NCBI GenBank assembly: GCA_010909165.1
Contig: MU008168.1
Location: 1,240,001 to 1,304,000 of the forward strand
Source: Anthoceros angustus
Lineage: Eukaryota; Streptophyta; Anthocerotopsida; Anthocerotales; Anthocerotaceae
Length of the DNA: 64,000 nt
Direction: 5' to 3'
Positions 21,200 to 34,265 of the stretch are shown here, one piece after another; position 1 is the first letter of the stretch; every line of letters starts with the position of its first letter. Under the pieces are notes generated by a model that was not told the DNA's origin, did no database searches, and saw only the letters and a list, made by a program, of their open reading frames with translations. Made by a program: the position numbers and the translations under genes.

Positions 21200-24100
21200 T
21201 GCGTCACTGCGATGGCCACAAGCGGACCATCTATTGAGCGCACACACAAACTTTCTCCGTATTTACAATGTCAAATCCGTACGACTTTCGCATCGATGGC
21301 CTTGTCCCTCCCGGCCGACACTGCACCATCTAACCTTCAACAAAATTGGCTTAAACTCATGCGAGAACCGCAGCGGAGTATTTGTTCTATGTGCCGTAGA
21401 GCAGGCGCTCCTCTTCAATGTCGCCGCCACCGCCCACATGAGAAACTGGCCACCGTGACTCCTTTGTACTCGGCGTTTGTCCGCCCACCGCTCGAGGTGG
21501 CTGCCTTTGTTCCACATGTGGCTATATGCCACCGCTGCAACGCAGCCCATCCATGATTGCGGTCACTTCGTGGGTCATGCAAGGATGCCCATCCCATGCT
21601 CGAGCCCTTCTTCCATATATCCACCGCCCGAAAGTCCGACCATCCTGCACCGTTTGTCCTAACTTCTTCCTCGTACATGTCCAAGAACGCAGCACCTCGT
21701 GATACAACACATATGTGTGCGCGTGCCTCCACGGCATCCATAATGTCACGGCCGACACCCACCTTCTCCCCATACGCTCGTCATCCCATGCTTCTCCCAC
21801 GTGGCGTAATAGCGGAGAAATGTCATGCCGAAATGCAAACTCTCCTCACGCATGTACCCCACCGCTATACGGACTCGGGTCTCACCTGTCGACCGTCCGC
21901 TCGGATCCTAAATATCTCTCCACGGGTACATCCACCTAGTGTGAACTGGCCCAAAGCGGCCACCTCGTCCACTAAGTGTAATATGAGGTGGGTTGATATA
22001 TCAAACATCTTGAAATTGCTTCTCGAGAGCACATTACCCTCACTTGCCTCTTGTGCTTGGATGTCCCGACTCGGTATCGTGGCAAATCCACAAGGCCCTA
22101 GCTTTACAACCGCCTTGTACACCTCGCTCTATGCACCCCGAGGACGATGGGGAATATGATTTCCAACATAATGTGCGATCATGGCATTCAGTGCCAACTT
22201 TCCGCTTTCCACCTTAGCGCTATGTTGGACCCATAGGGCTTGATGCGTTTAATGCCCTCAATCACGGTCTTCAAGTCCGACGGACAAACGACGCTATGCG
22301 GTATTGGCCATCGTCACCTACAGTGCCACAACCATCTTTTCCTCCGCTTGTTTCCATGTCCATGCGCGAAGCAATGTCATCTCGCTCTCCGTCGGCGTGT
22401 GCCATATGGCCTCGCATTGTTTTTCCACGCATCACATCCTTTGGCGCCACACAAGCATGTGACGCCAGATGGGGTGACTCGAACAAGGACGACATTCTCG
22501 GTTCCAAAGTTGCCTACCGACGGACGCGCAGTGTCGCAGCTGCCATATCCGCTACAATATCATCGAACGGCGGCTTTGGTTTGGAGGTCCGCCACCCATC
22601 AAACCAATCGCATCCTCCCACCGCCATCATTAGCCGGTAGCCACCGACGCGATCCGACATAAACGGGCTTTTCAAATCTCGGAATAGCGAGAATCAAGGT
22701 CCACCAAGAATCGACACACGCCGCTTCCTCTCACTTGCAATCCGAGGGTACCCAACCCGGTAATCGGCAATGATGTGCGAATCACCAGAATTTGAAATGC
22801 CTCTTAGGATGGTTTACGATTGAGAAATCTTCCATGTCCACCCCTCCATAACTCTTCGAGTTCATCTACCGGTGCCATGTACACATCGAAATTTTAACCA
22901 TCCCGCCCCCGCACAATCGAGGCATGATGACATGCGTCCTTTGTGCCGCCCCAAGGTGGCATGTTGTGCACAAATACCAAAACCGCCATATGGACGTGTT
23001 TGCAGACAGGCCAAACGGGTTGAACCTGTGGATAATGCTAACCTCAAGTTCCTCGGTCATCGAAACCATCAAGCTCTAGTGCTCCATGCCGGGGTATCCG
23101 CCATCATGGACATGTCCCCATTCTCGCTTTGCCTCCCGACATACCAAGTCATCAATCGTGCTATTTCCGCCATTCAAACATGCGTTTCGTCTTCAAGGGA
23201 AAATGCGAGGACCTTCCGAGGACTCCGACCCGTTCATCAAACCCATCCTCGAACCGCGGCCCCACACTTTGGGCAATGGTTGCATTTACTCAATGTAACG
23301 CATCTTTCTCACAAGCATGGATTTTCTCATATCGGGGCCAAATAGGTGCAAGTTGACTTGGCCTCGACATGTCCTTCTAACTCGTCGAACGGCAAAAATC
23401 CACACTTAAGATCTTTAAGAGGGTCGTTACGCCATGATGTCAAACATGGTTTGCCAAGACAACAACAGTGTGCGCAGCCTTCGCCACCGCCTGCTCACTG
23501 GTATAAAGGCCTCGCCAGCCGCTGCGGCCTGTGCGCGGTTCCTCCGTGCCAAGTGCATGATCGTTGCTTCCAGCAAGTCGCCCACGAGTGCATAGAGGTA
23601 CATCTTCACGCCCTGCCTCGTCCATGCTCTCCACATCGGAGCGCCACTTTGGTCGCCCCATTGCCTTATGCCTCGCATTTCATACTCCTCGAGCCGCTTC
23701 CGATCCGGGAGAGACGCCTTCAAGGCCTCCGCCACCGCTGTCCAAACTTGGCTCCACACCGCGATAAACCTCGAATGCAAATTAGAGAAAAGTGGCAGTG
23801 CACGCAATGAGCTTACCGCGCCGGAGCCCGTACCGCAACAAGCAGTCCTTTGAGATGTGTGAATCCCACGGGAGGTCGCCACACACCGACGGCATGGACA
23901 AAACATGTAAACCTCATTTGCAATCGGGGCATCGCACGTGGTCCCGACCCTGTCGACGGCAAGAATCGGGGCACGCAAGACAGTAACCTATGAATGCCGC
24001 ACGCACCGGAATTCATGTCCAATTCATCGACCCATCAGACACGCCTGCTTGTAGGTGCGGGCATCACGCCGCAGCGCAGACGTCACCTCCAAATCGAGAA

Positions 24101-24640
24101 CCCCCTTCAACATTAGAGCACCTCGGACGCGAGCCGTCCGTCGATGGCACGGAGAGAAGGGGTACTGTGATTCACGCCATGTTCATCCCGGTGAGAGCGA
24201 CCGGATGGGATGAATCATTGCATTGGCGGGATGTCCGGGGCCCGAATAAACACTCCCGACGTTGAGCACCGTAGCGGGTGAGGTGACGGCGGCTATTGAA
24301 AGGGAGGAGATGAGCAGCCAGCGTCAAGAACGGGCTACCGCTACATGATCGTGAGTCATTGCACTTGCAAACATGTGTTACAAAACAGATGCCCCACCTC
24401 CTTCACAATTTTACATTCAAACCGAAGCGGTTGCATTGAAAGGAAGGAAGATGCTCGACGAGGCGCGCCATCCTTGCCGCAGCCACCTCCTTGATTTGCA
24501 CCGTCCATAGCGAGGATAGTGTTGAGCTCATGCTCTCAAAGTCTCTATACAACTCCCATGTTGCGTGCGCCATTGCGGAAAGGCGCAGCACTGGCCGCAC
24601 AGTGTTCCATGCCGTCTTCCGCCGCCCCAAGTCCATTCTT
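21200..24640 (-). pseudogene. CACTA transposase (tnp2 plus DUF4218), decayed
   Basis: Reading the minus strand from high to low coordinates gives the domain order of plant CACTA transposases. A CPCRRC cysteine motif near 23.9 kb resembles the N-terminal transposase-associated domain. Near 23.0 kb is FNPFGLSANTSIW, the tnp2 signature, followed in other frames by HNMPPW and DVYMAPV-like pieces. At about 21.95 kb is GPVHTRWMYPWRDI, then GYMREESLHFGMTFLRYYA, the DUF4218 core. Near 21.3 kb ILLKVRWC may be a trace of DUF4216. Many frameshifts and stops separate these. An active enzyme would cut and paste the element by binding its subterminal repeats; this copy cannot. Confidence 0.8.
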
Positions 24641-26883
24641 GAGGTGTGTGTGTAGTAGTGGCCGCGCTATGTGAAGCCCCCACAACGGCAGCTTTGTTCT
24701 ATCCAAACAATCGACTCAAGTTCTCGCAGAAATCGGATCGTGGCATGCAAAAGTGTAGCTCCTGCGACTTGCCTCTTCCTCCCATTGGGAAATTGCTGCG
24801 CTGCGGCCGGCGTGGGGGACGACGGCGCTCCCAAAGCTGAATCCTCCCCGCCTTCCTCTCCCTTCAGACATGGTCGGTGAAGGCGGGGAGTGTTGTGTGC
24901 ATGCCTTCCCTTCCTCTCAACCTCCCTTTCGCCTTCAACTTTCGAGGCTTGAAAGTCCCCGCCTCGCTTCCACCTCGATCCATCACGGTTTGGAGGCGAC
25001 ACTTGTATAGTTTGGCCGCGTGCCACTATCCGGAGGAGGGCAACGCCATGGCAAAGGATCCCAAAGTTTGTGAATCCATATGGCATCCATCGGCACACAT
25101 GCACGATTGACACGCGTCAAACATAAGTGACGTGGGTGGTGACACATGTCGCTCACGATGGATGGGCACCAACCCCTATCCATCCATTCCGAAGTGGACA
25201 TGACAGTCATCGACTTTTATTGCGGTGTTGATGAGTAGTACACGTGGTACAAATGGAGGAAGCACATTTCCCAATGCCGCCTTTAAGAATGGTGAAAGTA
25301 TACCCCAGAATGTGAGGTATAAGCCGCCCCCCCGAACACGACGACTATCATGCCCAAGAGACGGCAAAAGCCGGGGCCGACCAAGCTCGCCTGTCCTTCG
25401 TGGCGGGAGAGAGCAACCTCCCCATCGCCGCCGATGGCCATCGCCGTGAACAGGAACCGCTCTCTCGATGGCCATCGCTGGCGGGCCGCTGTCGCAATAT
25501 CCAATATCACCGCAATGTTGTGCAACATCAAGGTGAGGAAATGAACGCTTTGCAACATAAAGAGAAATCCAAACATCCACGAGGTTGAAAGAAATGATCG
25601 CCACAGGTCACGGCTTGTGAAACGAGGCAACGCGATTTGTGCCCGACACCTTCCATGCCACATGAGGTTGGATACCATGCCGCCACTCCGTGACCATTGA
25701 CAGACTTCCACATTGCCACCCCAATGGCGGATTCCCATTTGCATGCACACGAAGACACGCCCACTAAGATGGGCGAAACGCCTCCAGCGCTTGGGGTCCT
25801 TGATGGCCATCGGCGAGGGGCGGGTGTGCACCGGAGATGGAGAGAACAAACCAATGGTGGTTCTCGGTTCCACCCGCACCGAGGCGCCCAACGAAGTTGG
25901 TTTCCTACATGCCCATGGCAATTGCGGACGGATGAAGAGAGGAGGAGAGCAAGGGTTGGGGAGTGCGGCCTCCTCGACTATTCCACAAGGGCGACGCATC
26001 CGCTTGAGGAGCAGATCGCCACAACCATGAAGCGGAGGCCCGGGCAAGGTCATTTAAACCGCATGCAGATGAGGCCGCCGTGGCAACCACTTGTCATGGC
26101 GAATGGAGGAACGGTCGAGGAATCTTTCATGTCGACTGCTCAGAAGGAAAACGCAGCATGGCGTGCTTTCCGCTATCGATTTCCATGAATGACCACTATT
26201 GCAAGTTGCAATGAGGATGGCGGTCGGTTAGTGCGGGCATAGAGTGGCTGATTCCAATGCCGGTGCTCTGCGTGATATGAAAAAAACAAACGGCCGTGGC
26301 GACGTTGCCTTCGGACGTGAGGGTTGTCGCGCGCCAATTTGCCATGTCATCCACCGCCATGTCTCCTAGTTGATGGTCAATACCGGGCCCGCCCGACAGA
26401 CATTATGCTCGAAATGGGCCACGGCATGGCAAAGGCAGGATCTTATTTGTGATCTACTACCGTTGGCCAAGATCTCTCTTAGGCTGGTCAAAGAGGAGCG
26501 ATCGACAAGTGCCATGCCGTGTGCGAAATGATGATCACGCCTTCCTTACATCACGGGACATGGCACGCCAAATGCCACCGTCACCATCACTTATTGGCAA
26601 TGGCGCACGGTCGACATTAGCGGTATCTTCACTTTGATGAAGGCAACCAAGTCAGTGGGTTTCAAGTAGGATACATCATAGGGTTCGACCTACCACTTGT
26701 CCTTTTGTCATGGCATATTGTATGCGGGCCATGTATAAGGATCATAATAATGGCGATGTTTATTGCCATTGTGGTTATAATGTCCCCAAAAGGGAAAGGC
26801 GGAAAGAATGTAGGTGGCCTCACCGATGATCTCCTCCTCCCTTCCTTCCACCCGCCACCATGGTCATACGAGTGAAATAAATT
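24641..26883. other. CACTA interior without recognisable gene
   Basis: Several open frames on both strands (for example the minus frame at 25283-26053 and the plus frame at 25697-26188) overlap each other and show no known domain. I treat them as chance frames or unrecognised captured DNA. Confidence 0.45.
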
Positions 26884-27240
26884 ACTTGGACCATGGTCAT
26901 TGACGATTGCAACAATGGTCCTCATCTCAAAAGTATCAACATGCTCACACATATGCATTAACCATCCTTGGACCATGGTCATTCGATTGCATTGCGAACA
27001 ATGGTCCTTAAAAAGTATTCAACATGCTGAACACATATGCATTAAGATCCTTGGACCATGGTCATTGCATTAACAATGGTCCTTGGATCTCAAAAAGTCA
27101 TGTCCACCATATGCAAGAACCATCCTTGGAACATGGTCATTCCGATTGCATTGCGAACAATGGTCCTTGGATCTCAAAAGTAGTCAACACTTTCCACCAC
27201 ATATGCGAACCATCCTTGGACCATGGTCTTTGAACTCACA
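26884..27240. repeat. Tandem repeat of about 75-90 bp, four copies plus part
   Basis: Units start near 26884, 26971, 27050, 27125 and 27214. Each begins with CCTTGGACCATGGTCATT and contains CGAACAATGGTCCTT, an AAAGT region and CACATATGC. The core GGACCATGGTCA and the later ATGGTCC make each unit partly self-complementary. Confidence 0.85.
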
Positions 27241-27244
27241 AACC

Positions 27245-27720
27245 AACAACATCCATGGCCCATGGGCATCCGCTAAGTTGCCAAATTCGTCCTTGGGTCA
27301 CGAATTATAACCGCCTATATATGCTAAGTATGGGGACATGCCAACCGAACAAAAGACGAGGTGTGTGCGCCGGAAAGACAAGATGGCTAGGTGCGAGCCA
27401 TGACACCGACACACCGACAACACCATTCACCCATGGGCATCCGAAAGCATGCGCCAAAATTCCCCTTCTCACGAGAAGGCGTCAAATCCGGCTATATATG
27501 TGAAGCACGGGACATGGCGCTGGAACAGTAGGTGAGTGCGCGACGCAAGGGCGCATCTGGCCGGAGCCGTGGCACGCATGGCTCGCACACTTGACATCGG
27601 TAAAACCACCGCCCGGACGTGTTGTTATGTGGCATGGCATGTTGAACGCGGGCCATGACGGCATGAATGACCATACAACATCCTTGGCACATGGGCATCC
27701 GAGCATTGTTACCAATCGTC
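27245..27720. repeat. Diverged repeats around CCATGGGCATCCG
   Basis: A CATGGGCATCCG motif at about 27263, 27432 and 27688 starts related stretches that share TATATATG and GGGACATG. The period is about 170-255 bp. They follow directly on the 80-bp array and may be derived from it. Confidence 0.5.
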
Positions 27721-28099
27721 CTTGGTCAAGTATTGCAAATTGTGCATGGGCTATGAACATGGGAGCTTCTCAAAGAGGTGACGGTGTCCAAAAGAGCATG
27801 GGGCATGCCATAAGCGGACATGGGTATTCGGGAGGCGATGGAGGTGCGCGGAAACATGGCATCGTGGCAAGGAGCCGTGGCATGTCCTTTCATTTACGCC
27901 TCCCTCCCTCCGTCACCACAAGGTTACCACCTTCGAAAACCCATATCGCCACTCGCAGCTTGCACTCGCTTGTCGTTAGGTCTGCCTAGGCGTAGCCGAT
28001 TGGCGTGGTTCGGCTATGGTTTGGGACGTGGATCAAGATTTGGCCGAGGCGCGCTTAAGCCTACAACCCGCTACCATAACCCGTGACTTGGATGGCGAT

Positions 28100-28930
28100 G
28101 CGTGAAAGTGGAGCGGAAAGAGGACGGAGGGCCTTACGCTGCGCCTCCGGAGAGGCAAGGTTTGGAAAATGGAGAGGACGCGAGCGCCGCATGGTCAAGT
28201 GGAATTGACAACGGCCTCGGACGCCAAAGCCGAGGAACCGAGGCAAGCGGGCGGCTGCCCGCAGCGGGAGTGGATGCCGGGAGGGTCCTTCCGTGGAGCC
28301 GAATGGAGGCATGGAGGGGCTCGGGAGGGGAGTGCACCGTGGAAGGTGTTGTGGCGAGGAGGAGGCAGCGCAACCTCCTCATTCCGTCTGTCTCCAAGAG
28401 GTGGGCAGCTAACGGTGGAGCTTGTGGGTGCAGGGGACGACCTGCCTGACGCAGACGCGGACTTTGAAAGGGCCCTCCACGCTGTTGAAGAGTACGAAAT
28501 TGCCCGAGGTGCAGACGCGGCGGACCGCTGTGGGCATGTGGAGGACGACGGAGGTCTTGCCGAGGACGCGCACCTCCTGGATGGCGGGAGGGAGAATCGG
28601 GCTCTTCTAGAAGAGCTTATTTTTGGTGACCATGGAGGACTCAAGGAGCGGGCGGAGGGTCTTTCAAGGGCAGCAAAGTGCCTTTGGAGTTGATATTGCT
28701 TCAGCCCAGGAGGAAGAGGAGGGAGGCCACGAAACACCCGCATGGGTCGAGAGAGGCCTGGCGACGAGACACCACCGGCACGAGGATGGTGAAAGCGGAG
28801 GAGGCGTGGGAGTGGAAATGGCTGGTGAAGAGGTGGACGAGGACCTACCGGCAAACATTGGAGAGATAGGGGAGCCGAGAAAAGTTGGCGGTAAGCCACT
28901 GACGACATCATTGCCGTGTTGTGCAAGCAT
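28100..28930. other. GC-rich segment, possible captured gene fragment
   Basis: This part of the CACTA element is GC-rich, with three overlapping open frames. On the minus strand one frame (about 28690-28400) reads like protein, with IQEVRVLGKTSVVLHMPTAV and VLFNSVEGPFKVRV, but contains stops. CACTA elements commonly carry host gene pieces, and this may be one. I cannot identify the source. Confidence 0.35.
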
Positions 28931-29232
28931 GGTCGGGGGTTTACATGGCCGTGAGCCGCCTGTGTGATGGAGGGTGGGTGGAGAATGAAGATGAGGAGGA
29001 AGAGCCCATCGACGAGGAGGGACGGTCCGGAAGGCCTTCCAGCGTGTTGGAGCTAGTGCCAAGATGCGCTTGATGGTACCATGGTCCAGCCACAGAGACT
29101 TTGAGGGATGATTGGTGAGGAAGGTAGAGTACGAGTTCCCTAGTGTAGATCGCGAGGATATCGTGTCCAGTTTGCGGGGGCTTCATGGACAAGAAACCAC
29201 AACGCGTTGGCAAGAAGGTGCACAGTCATGCG

Positions 29233-31330
29233 GAGGGAGAAGGAAAAGATGCGAAATGGCTGCACCCTCCGAACGCCGACCAAGGCGTGGAGACGTGGAG
29301 CAAGCGGTAACGCTGCACAAGCACGGTGGTGTGGCCAACCCACAACAAGCAGAACTCACGACTTAAAAGCACGAGCATGGGACCAATCCATTTGGTCCCA
29401 TGGGAGCAAAAGAGTTCGAGAGAAGGTATGTTCAGCGGTGGGGAAGGAGCGCAGACAAGAGTTGAAATGGGCTGCAAACATGGATTGGAGAGCATGCGGG
29501 ACTCCGGAGTGGTATGGCGATAGATCGGGGCCTTGGTTGAATAGCTAGGTGGTCAAAAAGTGCGCATGTAGGACATGAAGGCGTGAGCGAATCGATGTGT
29601 GTGCATGGCTGCAGTCGAAGGAGAAGGAAAATAATGTGCGGTGAAGGGCACGAAAGATGGAAGGAACCATAGCATGTCCCGAGGGGAAGGGAAGGGAAGG
29701 TGGAACGAGGAGGGCATCACACTGTGATGTCGGAGGCGTGGGGATGGTGTGGAAGGTGGAGGTGAGTGTGTTGCCACCCACAAGGCGAATCACAAGATCC
29801 GCTCCAAAAGTGTGAGTTTGGTGGCAATGGCGGCGGATGAATTGAATGCATTTTGCCTAGTGTAACATGCACGGTGAATATGCAGCCTATGGGGCCGGAG
29901 TGCAAGGCGAAGCGTGGAGGTTAGTGGCTCGAATGCCGCCAGGGTCGACATGAGGAGAAAGCAGGAGGTGCTAGGCCAAAAGGGTCGTGCAAAAGAGCGC
30001 TATTGAAGATGCAGAGGAGTCGACTCGACGCCAAGAGTCAGAGGTGCCGCCACATGTGTGGTATGTGCAAGTCCATGTCCGCAATAAGCTCGGATTGATT
30101 TGTGGACGCTGTGGATTTTGATGCCGCCTTTCTTGCGAGCAAAGGGGAGCAACGGCAAATGAAACACCGGGCAAGCGCAGAGGACATTCAAACCGCCATC
30201 GCAGTAACGTGGCTGGTGGAGGGGAGTGCTGCGATGAACTTGTACACGCTGTAGTGCCGAGGACGGGTGCTGGTCAACAGGATGAAGGGAGATCGGCCTC
30301 ATAGCACCGCCACACATGTAGAGCGGCATTCCATAGTTGTAGCGTTTACATTGTCCTTCGATATGTTTTAGCGTTGTGGAATGAACCCGAAAACTATGGC
30401 ATATGTGCAAGCACATGTTCGTATGCGAAGTCTAGATAGGAAAACGCACAAATGGGGCGTTTGAAGAAACGTAATGCATGTGTCGCATTTGGTGGTAAAT
30501 GTGATGAGGTATTTATTAATCTATGAGGTGTATACTTATAACTATGGCATGGTTAGATATCTATGAATTTGTACCTATACATAAAGAGTATGTATTCATA
30601 TATATATATATATATATATTAGTCCATGTATGTAGGATTATAATACATCGGCCCGCCAACCGTATATATAAATGGACATATAAATAATGTAGAATCCTAT
30701 ACATAATTAGGCGAAAGGGTTTCAAATTGTGTATATGGGGCTTGAAAAGAAAACCGTGTGTGGACATAGGGTGCATTGAAGAGGGAAGATGGAAAGAGAA
30801 TGATACCTACGTGGGAGAGAGATAGAGTTCTGTAATTGCTATGTAGGAAAAGCAAGAAGGCAAGAATAAAATACGGTGGAGAGGGAGCTCATTGTCACAA
30901 TCATATGCAACACAAAGAGGGAAACAATAAAGAAATGGGTGTCATCTGAGCATTAACTAGGAGTGTGAGGTGAAAGGAGACCAGAGCATGTTGTTAAGAT
31001 GGTAAGAGAAAGTGGAAAACAAAATCACAAACTTAACACCAAACCAACAAACTTGATGATAAGCTCTTAATGGCGAGGTGTAAGGTAGAGACCACTTGCA
31101 TGTTGTTAAGATGGTGAGAGAAGGTGGAGGAAAATCACAAACTTAACACCAAGCCACCTAACTTTTGGGTGTACCACATGGAAAGTGTTACATGAAATTG
31201 TAACAACAAGGACTATAACATAAGCAAGTTTTCATTGTATATGTTTGAAATCATAAACAATGCTAGCGAGAGGATGTTGTACTTAGGAGGGTGAGGTGAT
31301 GAGAGAGAGCCAGTTCATGTTAAGATGGTG
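29233..31330. repeat. Tandem duplication B, first unit (2.1 kb)
   Basis: Runs from GAGAAGGAAAAGATGCGAAATG to the GTTCATGTTAAGATGGTGAG region and is followed directly by the second unit. Shared landmarks include GCACGGTGGTGTGGCCAACC, GGACCAATCCATTTGGTCCC and a TA microsatellite at 30598-30619. Confidence 0.85.
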
Positions 31331-34265
31331 AGATGAGAAGGGAAAGATGCGAAATGGCACCCTCCGACGTCGGCCAAGGCGTGGAGGCGGGGCATGGAGC
31401 AAGCGGTGCGTTGCACAAGCACGGTGGTGTGGCCAACCCCACAACAAGCAACCCATTTCGACTTGCAAAGCACGAGCATGGGACCAATCCATTTGGTCCC
31501 ATGGGAACAAAAGTTCGAGAAGGTATGTTCAGCGTGTGGGGAAGGGCGCAGCACAAGAGTTGAAATGGGCTGCGAAACATGGATTGGAGAGCATGCGGGA
31601 CTCTTGGAGTGGTATGGCGATAGATCGGGGCCTTGGTTGAATAGCTATGGTCAAAAAGTGCATGTAGGACATGAAGGGCTGAGCGATGGCGATGTGTGCA
31701 TGGCTGCGGTCGAAGGAGAAGGAAAATAATGTGCGGTGAAGGGCACGAAAGATGGAAGGAACCATAGCATGTCCCGAGGGGAAGGGAAGGGAAGGTGGAA
31801 CGAGGAGGCATCACACTCGTGATGTCGGAGGCGTGGGGATGGTGTGGAAGGTGGAGCGTGAGTGTGTTGCCACCCACAAGGCGAATCACAAGATCTCTCC
31901 AAAAGTGTGAGTTTGGTGGCAATGGCGGCGGGATGAATTGAATGCGATCATTTTGCCTAACGTTCTTGCACGGTGAATATGCAGCCTATGGGGCCGAGTG
32001 CAAGGCGAGCGTGGAGGTTAGTGGCTCGAATGCCGGCGCTCAAAGGGTCGACATGAGCGGGAGAAAGCAGGCGGGAGGTGCTAGGCCAAAAGGTCGACAA
32101 AGGCAGCGGCTATTGAAGATGCAGTCGAGACTCGGATGACGCCAGAAAGTAGCTGCCGACACATGTGGTATGTGCAAGTCCATGTCGGCAATAAGCGGAT
32201 TGATTTGTCTTGTGGGCGTGATTTTGATGCGGTTCCTTTCTTCGGTTGTGCAAAGCGGGAGCAACGGCAAATGAAACACGCACCGGGCAAGCGCATGAGG
32301 ACATTCACCGCGCCGCGCATGCGTGGTGGTGGAGGGGAGTGGGCGATAGACAACTTGCGCCCTTGGTAGTGCGTCGAGGCTGGTCGATCCGAGCGGATGA
32401 AGGAGATCGGCCTCATAGCACCGCCACACATGTAGGCGGGCATTCCATAGTTCGTAGCGTTTACATTGTCCTTCGATATGTTTTAGCTTGTGGAATGAAC
32501 CCACTATGGCATATCGCAAGCCGCATGTTAAATATCTGGGAAGTCTAGATAGGAAAAGCACAAATGGGGCGTTTGAAGAAACGTAATGCGCGTGTCGCAT
32601 TTGGTGGTAAATGTGATGAGGTATTTATTAATCTATGAGGTGTATACTTATAACTATGGCATGGTTAGATATCTATGAATTTGTACCTATACATAAAGAG
32701 TATGTATTCAATATATATATATATATATACGTGTTTCATCATATATGTAGGATTATACAATACACGCCAACCGTATATATAAATGGACATATAAATAATG
32801 TAGAATCCTACATACATAATTAGGTAACAAGGGTTTCAATATGGGGCTTGAAAAGAAAACCGGTGTGGACATAGGGTGCATTGAAGAGGGAAGATGGAAA
32901 GAGAATGATACCTCGAGGAGAGATAGAGTTCTTGGTGCTATGTAGGAAAAGCAAGATAGAAGGCACAAGTCATGGAAACCAACATACAACGATTTGCATC
33001 AATCGCCTTGAAAACCTTATTCCAAAAGTTTTACTTACGCTATCGACGATAGCATTTCAAATCCTCCACCAGTTTGAAGGATCGACTTGCTTTGGAAGCC
33101 ATGTAGGCGACCTCATAAGCCTTGTACATGGTTTCATCTTCGCTTATCCGATCAAATACCAAAGGCTTTGTTGTGCACAAGATCTCAAACACATGTGCTC
33201 GCCCATCCATATCCACACGCCCATAGAACCCAGCCCCTTGCTCTCTCGGTTTGGCAAGGCCCCTTGAACCCTACGACCAGTTTCAATAGAGGAGTCCAAA
33301 ATTGTTCTCTCCTCAAGGCTCCTCATCCTGTGTCAACATCCGTCCTTCTCGAGCGAGCAGTGGCCTCCACCTTGCTCCCCAACCGACGTATGGCAACAGT
33401 ATCCTCATAGTTAAATGGCGTTGGAATAGGCGCTGGCACTGATTGCCTGTGGGGTCTCTTCCCTCGGTCTCCTCCCTGCGCAGCCTTCTCCTTCGTTGTG
33501 CTGGCCTTCCCAGATGTTAGGCTGCCCGATTTCCCATGCCCAATTGACAAATTACCTCCAGGGCTGGTGCTTGATGGCCTGGGTTGTATCTGCGCCCCTC
33601 CACCGGAGGTAGGCCGCGTGCCTTCTCCGACATCCACACCAAATTCCGCCGCATCCTTCTTCTTCTGCTGGCAGGATTTCTTGGTTTTGGGCATCGGGTC
33701 GATGTGCCTCGTTCTCCACGTTCCTTCCTGCCGTCTTCCGCTTGCCATCCTCAAGAGATTAGATACAATCCATAGGAAGCCAATTCAAAGAAGGAAGAAT
33801 AAAATCGGTGGGAGGGAGCTCATTGTCACAATCATATGGCAACACAAAGAGGAAACAATAAAGAAATGGGTGTCATCCTGGAGCATTAACTAGGAGTGTG
33901 AGGTGAAAGGAGACCAAGAGCATGTTGTTAAGATGGTAAGAGAAAGTGGAAAACAAAATCACAAACTTAACACCAAACCAACAAACTTGATGATAAGCTC
34001 TTAATGGCGAGGTGTAAGGTCGAGACCACTTGCATGTTGTTAAGATGGTGAGAGAAGGTGGAGGGAAAATCACAAACTTAACACCAAGCCACCTAACTTT
34101 TGGGTGTACCACATGGAAAGTGTTACATGAAATTGTAACAAAGGACTATAACATAAGCAAGTTTTCATTGTATATGTTTGAAATCATAAACAATGCTAGC
34201 GAGAGGGATGTTGTACTTAGGAGGGTGAGGTGATGAGAGAGAGCCGGTTCATGTTAAGATGGTGA
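31331..34265. repeat. Tandem duplication B, second unit with an 0.84-kb insertion
   Basis: Second unit, starting GAGAAGGGAAAGATGCGAAA. It carries the same landmarks in the same order up to about 32956, then 839 bp absent from the first unit, then resumes at about 33796 (AGAATAAAATCGG). After removing the insertion its length is again about 2.1 kb. It ends close to the right CACTA terminus. Confidence 0.85.
32957..33795. repeat. Segment copied from the CACTA flank
   Basis: This stretch, from TAGAAGGCACAAGTCATGGA to CAATTCAAAGAAGG, is a direct-orientation copy of 35011-35810, which lies outside the CACTA element in its host transposon. The junction sequences AGGAAAAGCAAGA and AGAAGGAA are shared by donor and recipient. 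It encodes on the minus strand the same lysine-rich start (PMPKTKKS) as the outside copy. Confidence 0.85.

Noticed and set aside
28195-28926. Open frame of 243 codons on the minus strand
   Set aside because: Ser/Pro/Arg-rich product of GC-rich DNA with three overlapping open frames; no domain. A different minus frame looks more protein-like.
30598-30619. TA microsatellite (also 32711-32729)
   Set aside because: Simple sequence inside the two units of tandem duplication B; nothing beyond that.
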